Assembly (NCBI GenBank): GCA_018398815.1
Contig: CM031602.1
Coordinates: 102,544,683-102,608,682 of the forward strand
Direction of reading: 5' to 3'
Source of the DNA: Conus ventricosus
Lineage: Eukaryota > Mollusca > Gastropoda > Neogastropoda > Conidae
DNA: 64,000 bases
The stretch's first letter is position 1, and each line of letters begins with the position of its first letter. A program made the position numbers and the translations under genes. The notes under the pieces are model-generated. The model did no database searches, was not told where the DNA came from, and was given only the letters and a program-made list of their open reading frames with translations. Below are positions 35,531 to 45,107 of this stretch, piece by piece.

Positions 35531-36730
35531 ATGGCAGGCATTGAAGATGAAGATTATGATGTTTTTGATCCTGGAGACGACATGAGTGAAATGACTCCTT
35601 GACACAGCATCGCTCGGCGCCCTCATTGCGGCGTGAATAAACAGAAAGTAAGGTCAGATCATTTACCAAAGTTTAGGTCAAGAACCTCCCGAATTTATAG
35701 ACCCTAATGATTTTGAAGTAAAAGATGACCATTTGTTTGTGAGGAGGGACCAAGGACAACTTGTTCAGCTTACAACTAAACAGACTCATCAAAGTTTTTA
35801 AAAAAAAAGAGTACAATTAGACAAAGGCTCAGTGTGAGCGAACAGAATCGCCTTGGCATTACTATACCAAAATTAGGTGGGAGAGACAGTTGCTAGACTT
35901 GAAAGAACACTACAAGATCTCCAACAGCTAACCAAATACAAAACATGGAAACTTAAAGATTTAAATCAATCAGCAGGCAAAATAATAAATGCAATAGAAG
36001 CAGAAACCAGTTTTCCGAAGAAACAGCATTAAAAACAATACACGATTCACCGCTGCCATGCGGAGAAATAACGGCACTTGATCATGCTTTGAGAAGCATC
36101 AGAGGTGAATTAACAAACAATTTAGCAAAACTGGGTGAACTAGATGAGCATATAAAAAGAGAAAAAGAAAAACTCGTTGAGGCTGACGACTCCAACTTAG
36201 GACATGATATTAAAGAAAGAATAACACAATGACTACATGATCTTGAACAGAAAGATCAGCAAGACTAGAAGTGTTGTCTACTATGAGAACAATTACGAAC
36301 TCAAGTGAGCAGAATAAGAGAAACTATCCAAAGAATTTTATATGAAGACACGACGCTAACAGAACGAATAAGAACACTGTTTAGAGAGCAGGGAGTCACA
36401 TTAGCAAGTGTTATAACTGCCTTAGGATTTGCAATAAGTACACTGGTGATGGCTATTACAGGCGGCGTGGTCAAAGTCCAGTGCCTCCACCGCCATCGCC
36501 TCCATCACCGCCTGATAAATCATGGGTAAAAAAACAGCTTGATCATCTTGCGGGTTTATTAAAAAAAATAGCCGGTAAGGCCATAGACTCTTTACACTGG
36601 TATATTAGGGGGTGTTGTTAGCTGGATTTTGTCTACTGCAAGCAAAGTAGTTGGCTTTATGGCCGAGCACTTATGGGCATTAGTTGTCTTAATAGTCGGG
36701 TTAATTTTTAGTAAGATAAAGAAGGAGTAA
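35531..36730 (+). pseudogene. coiled-coil plus membrane protein of the element, copy C
   Basis: Starts MAGIEDEDYDVFDPGDDMSE at 35,531: acidic N-terminus. Then FIDPNDFEVKDDHLFVRR (about 35,690-35,745), RLSVSEQNRLGI (about 35,828), a long Glu/Lys/Arg-rich helical region (about 35,990-36,340) ending LFREQGVTLASVITALGFAI (about 36,378-36,437), a Gly/Pro-rich linker (PPSPPSPPDKSW, about 36,488-36,525) and a last hydrophobic segment ALVVLIVGLIF (about 36,676-36,712), stop 36,728. So: coiled coil, membrane span, proline linker, second span. Frameshifts in the first two-thirds. Similar uncharacterised proteins accompany other Polinton-like elements; role unknown. Confidence 0.6.
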
Positions 36731-36974
36731 TCCTAGGCCAGTTAATCCAAAAACAAGTGCTGTCTTTCATATTCATGGTCATTATTTTTTTTGGGCTTCG
36801 TGGTCTTCAACGGTCTTTGGCTTTGGGACCTCGGGGATTGGATGACTTAATCTTGGGGGTCATCTTGTTTTTTTATTGTTTGTAATATTACTGGCTCAGA
36901 ATTTATGTCGTTTTTTTTCGACCTTTGTTCATTGCCTGCCACAAGGATTTCATTATTGTAGTTTATTATTGTAC

Positions 36975-37875
36975 CTATCTGGAGTTGAGGTCAGAAGGCA
37001 GCATGTAAAAACCAGTGCCAACAGCAAAGTCTACTTTCGATCTTGCGAATTGTAAAACATTTTGGTACCTTTTTATAGTTGAAGGTAAATCAACTGTAGA
37101 ATTAATGGCGTCCTCTAAATTTGCTAAGTATTGTTTTTGTGCATCAAAACCAGAAGAAGAATCAGTTATGCCAAACGTAAGTACGAATAGAGTCGTTTAT
37201 TCGTTCTATTCCTGCTTTAGTTAGGCCCTTAGAAGTGTCTAAGATAAATGTTGTCCATGCTGTTTTATGCTCTTGCTCTATGGACCCGAGGTGAACAGCT
37301 GTGCCTGAGAGAAAGATGAGTAAGGAGGATTCCAGTCATAGTTATACTTTCTGTCCACGCCCCAAAAAATAAGGGGTGCCTAAGCCATGATTGCGGTCCA
37401 ACTTTTGTCTAAAGTCTGTCTTAACATTAATATTGAATCGTTACAGATCCTTTCAAAAGCCTTCATGTGTATTCTGTTGCTGAATGGATTAACGGTTTGT
37501 CATTTGGTAATGGCGCTTGCAGTTCAGACAAAATACGTCTGAAGGTGTAATAAAAATGAAATCTATACACAGACCTCACCAACGGATCAGGATGATTTAG
37601 ATGATCAGCATACGACACTCCACACCCAGTTGTTGCATAAAAACACAGCAAAGTTTAACTGGTTCTGATAAAACTGCATTGGATGATGAACCACACTTTT
37701 GCGATGTAGTCTTTTTTAATAGGGGGTTAAGATATTTGTCCAATGGAGTACTCACCTTTACTTGAAAGGCGTCAGACTGAGTCACAGAAATGTCGAGGGT
37801 GTCAGTTGTTATATTTTTAAGATTGTAGTGCGACCCAACAGAATATTTTGCATTAGTATATGTGAATGCACTCAT
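36975..37875 (-). pseudogene. conserved element ORF, divergent partner, copy C
   Basis: Starts MSAFTYTNAKYSVGS at 37,875. The first 60 codons are strand-rich and polar (DISVTQSDAFQVKVSTPLDK, about 37,755-37,815). The later frame has HMKAFERICNDSILMLRQTL (about 37,410-37,470), IFWGVDRKYNYDWNPPYSSF (about 37,310-37,370) and FYMLPSDLNS before the stop at 36,975. About 300 codons. The start is 20 bp from the opposite start at 37,896. It could be a second capsid-type protein, but I do not recognise it securely. Confidence 0.5.
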
Positions 37876-37895
37876 TTTTAATTTGTTTTAAAAAA

Positions 37896-38589
37896 ATGTT
37901 TGTAACAATAAAAACCCAAGACCGTCCTTCATTTTTAGAACATGCTGTTGAGAACGATTGCGGAACCAAAATGGTCGCACTCCATGAATTTTTTTACAAA
38001 GTCGTATGGTTTAATATAAGTAAATCCAAGAAGAATAATATGATTAAAAAAATGACATGAGAGGAAACTTAGTTAGCCAGTTAATCATAAGTGATGGTTA
38101 TTTCGGGTTTTGTTCGCTAAAAGAAGCAATGAGTAATTTGACATTACTTTCAAACTTAACAATGCAAATTTGACAACAATGTTGACATTCAAACCTGAAA
38201 AAGAAGAAGTAGGTTACTATTTTGATGGAGAGCTAGCTAAAATGTTAGGCTTTGCAACTAACAATCGGGACATTCATAGTTTTAGAGTTGCGCCAGACAA
38301 AACTACTTATGAGGGAGAAAATCCCCTCGATCTTGCATTACATTCATTACTCTATGTTCATTTAGATGAGTGAGCACTGATGAAAAACTTATATGATGGA
38401 AAGCCCTCAACTGTTTTTAAGAGCTCTTCCGTCAGGGAAAACTGCATATTGCGATTATGAAATTATACAATTCCCTAATTTACAGTTTAAAAAATTAGCT
38501 TGTGGGAGGGTCAGATCATTTAATATAAAGATCACAGACAAACAGGGAAAGTCGTAAATGTGATAACCTACACATTGTTTTGGAAATAA
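37896..38589 (+). pseudogene. conserved element ORF, possible minor virion protein, copy C
   Basis: Starts MFVTIKTQDRPSF at 37,896. Segments in order: MVALHEFFYKVVWFNIS (about 37,971-38,022), NLVSQLIISDGYFGF (about 38,065-38,110), LTFKPEKEEVGYYFDGELAK (about 38,182-38,242) with MLGF after it, LDLALHSLLYVHLD (about 38,328-38,369), STVLRALPSGK (about 38,410-38,440), and SFNIKITDKQGKVVNVITY (about 38,518-38,574); stop 38,587. This series (late LGF, paired Leu-rich strands, a final ITD-x-QGK strand) resembles virion-type proteins in invertebrate Polinton-like elements; penton-like is a guess. About 230 codons, three or more frameshifts. Confidence 0.55.
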
Positions 38590-38614
38590 AAAAAATAAAC
38601 TGTACTAAAAAATA

Positions 38615-39138
38615 ATGTCGCGAGGGCCAGAAGAATCAGGAGTTACATTAGCGCCTGTGAGGCATATAACTTTAGAATTAAAAGACCTTGCAGACGTTGC
38701 GGACTTTGAACAGAATGGTGAGAGAGGCGCTTTGTATGGTTTTGAGTACACTAAAGATGGTGATTATAAACGCAAAGAGGTTGGCGACAACAACAGCTTT
38801 CCTAAACTAGAACAACTACGCAATCTAGAAGCAAATAATGATGGCCAGTATGAATATAAAATAGTTCGAAAAACCTGACAGCAAATGGCACTTAGAACAT
38901 ATTAGAATGGGACATAAAATTTGAATTCATAAGCCCATTTACATTTTTTGACCGTCAAAAAAGTTTCAGAAAAGCTTTCAACACAGGTCCGTTACATGTA
39001 AGTCTTATGCCAGAGGACAATAGTCGGAAAGAGATCGAAATAAAGCCGTATCGGAACAAACAGTACATCCTCCACAGAAGAGAAACGGTTATAGATGAGA
39101 GAGAATGTAAATATACGGGTTCAAGACCACCCATGTGA
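38615..39138 (+). pseudogene. conserved element ORF, copy C
   Basis: Opens with an intact 87-codon stretch starting MSRGPEESGVTLAPVRHITL at 38,615, including DFEQNGERGALYGFEY and NNSFPKLEQLRNLEANN. After one indel it continues with FISPFTFFDRQKSFRKAF (about 38,927-38,980) and MPEDNSRKEIEIKP (about 39,009-39,050). Homology to copy A stops near 39,105, so the last codons come from a different sequence: the join to the foreign right arm. Function unknown. Confidence 0.55.
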
Positions 39139-39481
39139 TTCTGCCCAAAACCCCCCTTTTTCACATACAAATCACGTCCATCACATATCAATTTTGGTCA
39201 ATTTTAACACCTGTTTTCACACTAAGATTAACACGCCAAAACTGCCAAATATTGACGTAATCAGTACATTGAAACGGGGGTTTCCGTGCAGAATAGGATT
39301 TGGTGATCGTGAACAAACATATTTACATTCTCTCCGAGAACATAAAATCAACTAACGTTTATATGGCTTGGCAGCCTAACTCCGAGACTAGAAACATATA
39401 ACTTCTTCTGATTCTTGCACAAAACAAGAGAAACTGATTACTTATTTTTTTTCAATTGTCGTGTTTATTCTGGTTTAAAAA
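39139..39481. other. junction region between central cluster and second polymerase arm
   Basis: In copy A this position holds the packaging ATPase; here there is none. A weak plus-strand frame to 39,355 has no recognisable features. The last 60 bp is a T-rich leader to the ATG at 39,482. Confidence 0.45.
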
Positions 39482-39801
39482 ATGAAGGCCGAAGTAGCTA
39501 CAGAGCTTATTAATATACTTTACGAGTTGGATTGGGAGAGGGAGGGTGATAAAGAAGAATTAAAGAACAGGTTTGAAGAATTAATTACTGATCTTTTTAA
39601 TCGAATAGACATGCGAGAAAGTGTAATTGAAGCTGTTAGTAAAATACCAGATTCTTGGCCTCAACCAGTTGTAAAGTTATTTGCCCTTTTAGTTGATAAT
39701 ATGGCTCCTGAAGATGTTAATTTGACTGTTTCTACTAGCCTGAAGGAGTAGCTATTCGCTTTAATGAAGATCATGTTTTGCGATTAGAAAAGACTATATA
39801 A
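39482..39801 (+). CDS. stand-alone paralogue of the polymerase N-terminal domain
   Basis: Starts MKAEVATELINILYELDW at 39,482, after a T-rich leader and TTTAAAAAATG. The central block ESVIEAVSKIPDSWPQPVVK and LFALLVDNMAPEDVNLTVST (about 39,617-39,740) lines up with the N-terminal domain of the polymerase that starts at 40,174 (ESVAHAISKIPESLQ..., VLIDYITPDDSNMPVWVST) without gaps larger than a few residues. A frame slip near 39,748 precedes ...RLEKTI and the stop at 39,801. About 106 codons. A duplicate of this domain detached from the polymerase suggests it folds and acts alone; its function is unknown. Confidence 0.6.
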
Positions 39802-39846
39802 ATAACAGCTGAATTTATAATTATTTTTATTATTTTAGATTAAAAA

Positions 39847-40105
39847 ATGGCTGCTGAACTCAGTGAATCGATTTAAAGAATTGTAATGAACTATTTGACG
39901 AAGCAATGAAAGTGTTAAATATTGATTTTAGTGAATTTGGCTTTGAGAATGATGTAAAACATATAATAAAAGATATAGTGAACTATTTAACGAAGCAATC
40001 AAAGTGATGAACATTAACTGTAGTGATTCAGAAAAGCTAAAATATTGGCGGTGTTATTGTAGAGTTAACATGCCTTGAAGTGTTGAAACGCTTAGGTGAA
40101 GCATA
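39847..40105 (+). pseudogene. small ORF with internal duplication, right arm of copy C
   Basis: Starts MAAELSESI at 39,847 behind a TTATTTTAGATTAAAAA leader. After an early slip it reads NELFDEAMKVLNIDFSEFGF (about 39,886-39,945), and then a second, similar ELFNEAIKVMNINCSDS block (about 39,978-40,030), ending LEVLKRLGEA at 40,103. The repeat inside so short a frame is direct. It may be another decayed relative of the neighbouring N-terminal-domain genes. Function unknown. Confidence 0.4.
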
Positions 40106-40173
40106 AAAAAGCGCGTTTTATTACTTTTATATACATTTATTTTTTTAATTTACGTAAATATTCTAGCTTAAAA

Positions 40174-43100
40174 ATGACGACCACAAGTAAATTCGAGGAT
40201 GGAAAACTATATACGATGGAAGAAATATTTAGCAGTGACAAACAATTAACCGATATGTTTAGTGATACGGACATTGACATCATTAACCCCTCGAACGTTC
40301 ATGAAAGCGTAGCACATGCTATCTCTAAAATTCCAGAGTCTCTTCAACGCGAACCGCCAGTAAAAGTGTTGTTGGCCGTTCTGATTGATTATATAACGCC
40401 TGATGATAGTAACATGCCAGTCTGGGTTTCAACAAGGCAGAAAGAAGTAATCAGCTATCACGACTTTAACTCTAACTGGGCTGACTACATGCTTACACAG
40501 TTTAACCATGCAAGTGAGGAGGCAAAGTTAAGGGGTTCTGGATGGTCTGAAGGGACAGTCCTTGAAATCAGATTGAGGCAAACAAAGTTCTATCCTATAG
40601 TTGGCAATTCTCACCTTCCTCTCCCAAAGAGTTAGAGTTAAAACGGGCAGTCTTAAACATAAAAAATTCTGACAACATGTGTTTTATGTGGTGTGTTTTA
40701 GCGCATTTACACCCTGTTAAAAATCATGCAAACAGAGTATCTAATTATGAAGCATACAAAACAAGAGTGAACTTTGACAACATAACCTTTCCAGTAAGTA
40801 TAGAAAGTATATCTCAGTTTGAAGAACAAAACAAACCAATCACCGTAAGCGTATACACATGGTCTGTAAAAGCTACTCTAGTGCCTCTAAGGATTTCCCC
40901 CAACGCTCCTACTTTTGGTGAATCACTTGACAAGCATGTAGACTTGATCTGTTTAAAGATAGTACAAGTGACATTATGTATTAATCAGAACAATAAGCAG
41001 ACTTATGGCTTTTACATAAAAGGGATAAATCAAAACAAGGGCTTTGTAGAAGGTGTTTCCTCAGAATCCCAACTATAGAAGCAGCTGCTGAACATAAGGA
41101 TCGTTGTAAAAGAATTGTAGACTGGAGAACTAAACTCCTCACACCTAAACCAGGTCTAAAGTTAGTTTTAAAGATTTACACAAAATGCAGATGAGCCCGT
41201 ACGTGGTTTATGCTGACTTTGAATCAATCTTCCCACAGTACTATGGTCCACAACAGCAAGAACAAAAAACAACCTTATTAACCCACCATCAGATCTGTTC
41301 TTATGCGTTTATTGTTGTTAGGTCAGATGGGGCACACACACGTACAGAGATTTTACAGAGGCCCAACGCAGCTAGTAGATTTTTAGAGCAGATGAAACAA
41401 CTTCGAAATCAGTTATCCAACCAACTAAATCTTTCAGACATTGTTATCACTCCTGAAGACCAAGAACGTTATGACTCGTCTACACACTGTTGGATTTGTA
41501 ACAGAGAATTATTAGGCGGCACAGTAAGAGACCACGATCACATTACTGGAAAGTTCAGAGGGGCAGCACAACAATTGTAATCTTCAACTTAAGGTTGACC
41601 CCAGAAAATGGAAGTTCCTATCTTCTTTCATAACTTGCGGGGTTACGATTCTCATTTCATCATGCAAGCAGTGACTTCTGAATATTAGAGGGTTACCTGC
41701 ATTGCACAGTCTTCAGAAAAGTACATGACTTTTACTCTCGACTCTTTATCCTTTTATGACTCTGCCCAACATCTGATGGCAAGTTTGAATAAACTAGCAG
41801 GATCTCTACAAGACTTTCAATCACTAAACAATATTTTGACCCATCTTTAGTGCGTAAAGGAGTTTATCCTTATGAATACATGGACTCGTGGGAAAGTTTT
41901 GACGAGCCGGCGCTTCCACATAAAGACGATTTTTACTCTAGGCTTACAGGGAAAGGCATAACTGACTCTGACTATGAATATGCACAAAGCCTGGACAGAA
42001 TTACACTGTCGAACGATGGGCGATTATCACGATAAATACTTGATGGCTGACGTGTGTTTATTGGCAGAGTCTTTCAGAATTACAGAACTACATGCTTTGA
42101 AACATTACAGCTTAGACTCATCACATTACATCTCTGCGCCTGGCCTTTCTTGGGATGCATTCTTGAAGTCTACAAACATCCAGATTGACTTAATATCTGA
42201 TCTGACCACACTTCAGATGATTGAAGATGGCCCTAAGGGGAGGTATTAGCATGGCCTCACATCCTTACTGCAAAGCCAACAACAAATATTTAGATGATTA
42301 TGACCCAACTAAACCATCCAACTATCTAATGTACTTAGACGCTAACAATCTGTATGGATGGGCCATGAGCCAGCCGCTTCCATTACGTAACTTCAGGATG
42401 TATACAGGGCATGGTACAAAAAAATATTCAAGGGGCATTAAAGTGGTTGAACAGTTTGACGTCAGATCAACAGTATGGTTTTTTCTAGAAGTAGACTTAG
42501 AATATCTCGTGAACTGCATGACCTACACAACGATTATCCTCTGGCCGCAGAAAGATTAAAACTGAGCCCCACAGAACCTCCTAAATTGTGCCCAATCTTC
42601 GCCACAAGACTAAGTATGTTTGTCATTACAGACTGTTACAGTTTTACTTAAGACACGGACTGAAACTGACTGCTGTTCATAGAATCATTGCTTTGACCAA
42701 GAGCCCTTTATGAGGCCATACATCAAGAAGAACACTGATCTTAGAACCCAAGCCACTGATGCTTCAGAAAAAGACTTCTTTAAACTGATGAACAACAGCT
42801 GTTTTGGCAAAACTATGGAAAATCCACACAAGCGTAAAGATGTGAAATTAGTTACAAAAGAAAACCAAGCAATTAAGTTTGCCTCTAAGCCTAACTATCA
42901 AGACTTTAGAAGATTTAACGACAGCTTGGTTGGCATTATGATGAAGAAAAAGGATGTTAAGTTGGACAAGCCAGTGTTTATCGGCTTCACCGTATTAGAG
43001 TTGTCAAAGTTATTAATGTTAGAATTTCTGTACGACTACTTTAAACCACTGTACCCAGAAGCAAGAGTCCTTTACACAGACACTGACCTTTTATTCTAGA

Positions 43101-43538
43101 CGTCCCCACAGAAGACTTCTATAAGGACTTAGAAACTGAGGTGGCTAAAGGAGTTGATGGATGGTATGACACATGTGACTATCCAAAAGATTACCTTTAC
43201 ATTCAACTGCAAACAAGAAAGTAATTGGAAAGATGAAGGATGAACTCAATGGAACAGTTATCAAAGAATATGTTGGTTTGCGGTCAAAGATGTATAGCGT
43301 TGCTAGTCAGACTTCTGTAATGAAAAAAAGCTAAAGGCATAAGTAAAGAAGTTGTCAAAAAAATATATCTCACGACAACTACAAGCAAGCTCTCTTTGAA
43401 AACAAAGTATTTCATCACACAAATGTTAATCTGCGCTCTACTCTTCATCAAGTAAACACAACTGCTGTTAACAAGAAATCACTAGTCTCTAACAATAACA
43501 AGAGAACTTACGTCAGTCTTGGTTTTCATATGCTGTAG
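40174..43538 (+). pseudogene. polB: second, diverged Polinton-type DNA polymerase B (right arm of copy C)
   Basis: About 1,120 codons, starting MTTTSKFEDGKLY at 40,174. It is better preserved than the other copies. N-terminal domain to 40,633; NIKNSDNMCFMWCVLAHLHP (about 40,656-40,715); Exo I YADFES with Asp 41,215-41,217 and Glu 41,221-41,223; endonuclease VII-like module HCWICN and VRDHDHITGKFRGA (about 41,484-41,565); palm motif A YLDANNLYGWAMSQP (about 42,331-42,375, Asp 42,338-42,340); motif B NNSCFGKTMEN (about 42,790-42,822); motif C YTDTD (43,076-43,087) with an indel just after, where other copies read DTDS. Protein sequence matches the left-arm polymerase, but DNA is clearly diverged. 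About eight frameshifts remain. Confidence 0.9.
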
Positions 43539-43559
43539 GACATTGGAGAACTTTAAAAG

Positions 43560-43677
43560 ATTAACTTAACTGACTTGACTTGTACTTAACTTAAGAACCT
43601 AACTAGTACTTACTTAAGAACCTAACTTGTACTTAACTTAAGAACTTAACTAGTACTTATTTAAGAACCTAACTATA
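43560..43677. repeat. subterminal 23-bp repeats, right end of copy C, cut by Tc1
   Basis: Units of 23-24 bp with the core ACTTAAGAACCTAACTAGTA repeat at least four times. Length and the TTAAGAAC core match the left-end repeats, but base sequence differs. The array is interrupted at a TA by the Tc1-like element beginning 43,678. Confidence 0.65.
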
Positions 43678-45050
43678 CTGTTCAAAAAAAAAAACGCAAA
43701 ATGAAATTTTGCCACCTGGGATGGACCATACAGTTGAGAACACGCCAAAAACCGCCCCTGATGTATGTCTTGAACGTCGACGTGCTAGTATAACATTGAT
43801 TCAGGTTGTCACTATGTGCACGTGCGTGTTGTGGGCCAGGTGCGACAGTGCAAACATTGGGTTGTGCTTCTGTTGTTTCGCCTGCAAAGCATGCCCAACT
43901 CAGTGGTGAACACACACACACCATGGTCATAGTGCAGTATAAAAGCCGGGTGATTTTGGCAACCGGCAGGCACACCGTACCAAAAAACAGCATACCACGT
44001 TTGAGCCCAGCAGAGAGAGAAAACGCCCTGGGTCGTTTGCAAGTTGGTCAGAGTGCTACTGATGTGGCCCATGCTTTGAATGTCTCCCCCAGTACCATAT
44101 GCCGACTTTGGACTCGCTTCCAGAGGACAGGGTCATCAGCTGATGCCCCGAGGTCAGGCCGACCTCATATTACAACGCCAGCCCCGAACCGCTTTATACA
44201 GGCTCAGACATCTCCGCAATCGCTTCCTGCCGGCCTCGTCCACTGTCCAGGCATGCGCTGGTGTCCGTCGCATCTCCGACCAGACTATCCGGAACAGGCT
44301 GCATGCTGCTGGGCTGAGGGCTTACAGGCCCTACGTGGCAACGTAATGACGGGGCGCCATCGACAGACCAGACTGCATGGGCTACGCAACACAGACACTG
44401 GACACTGAGGAACCATTGGCGACACGTCTGGTTCTCGGGTGAGTCACAGTTTCTGCTGCAGCGCCCTGACAGGAGGCGAAGGGTTTACCGCCGGGTTAAT
44501 GAACGCAACCAGCAGAACTGCGTCGACGAGGCACCTCCGCATGGTGGCGGCAATGTCATGGTATGGGGGGCCATCAGCAACACAGGCAGGAGCCAGCTGG
44601 TGCGCGTGGAAGGTCACCTGACAGCCCAGCAGTACGTCCAGGTCATTGTTCAGCCACACGTCCTGCCTCTAATGGCCACTCCCAGGGCCGTGTTCCAGCA
44701 GGACAACGCCAGGCCCCACACAGCACGCCTGACCACAGCCTTCTTTACCGCCAACAACAACACCCTGGCCTGGCCCTCTCTTCCCCAGATTTGAATCCTA
44801 TTGAGCACGTTTGGGACGTTTTGGACAGACGCCTGAGAGTGAGGGCCAACGCCCCAGCGACTCCAAATGAACTGTTCCGGGCATTGCAGGCCGAGTGGGC
44901 GGCCATCCCACAGCAGACAATCAGGAACATTATTGCCTCATTGCCCCGCAGATGCCAGGCTACCATTGCAGCCAGAGGGGGTCACACCCGTTACTGACTT
45001 GGAAGCGGCCTGGCGATTTCTCTGAGGGTCTGGGGCTGGTTCTTTACCAC
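43678..45050 (+). mobile_element. second Tc1-like transposon, right end not found
   Basis: The left end CTGTTCAAAAAAAAAAACGC follows TA at 43,676-43,677 inside the repeats. A transposase frame fills the rest. I find no matching inverted right end downstream, so the 3' limit is approximate and the element is probably truncated. Its sequence is distinct from the transposons at 21.6 and 33.2 kb. Confidence 0.75.
43992..44997 (+). pseudogene. Tc1-like transposase with lost start and altered catalytic site
   Basis: About 335 codons. The expected start at 43,992 reads ATA, followed by PRLSPAERENALGRLQ. The helix-turn-helix DVAHALNVSPSTICRLW (about 44,061-44,112) and the linker RSGRP (about 44,150) are clear. 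The first catalytic position reads WFSGESQF, with Gly (GGT, 44,438-44,440) in place of the usual Asp. The second Asp is in FQQDNARPHTARL (about 44,690-44,735) and the Glu in NPIEHVWD (about 44,795-44,820). It ends ARGGHTRY at 44,997. Two frameshifts. Inactive as read. Confidence 0.85.
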
Positions 45051-45107
45051 AGCATTACAGGGAGACTTCTGTTGCTGTTCATGTTGTTATCTGGGTTGTA
45101 TTGTAAT

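Noticed and set aside
1..43677. Treating the element genes as an infectious integrated virus
   Set aside because: Integrase-bearing ends, repeated copies and decay fit Polinton-type transposons. Every key gene is frameshifted as read, and no complete set exists in one unit with two matching termini.
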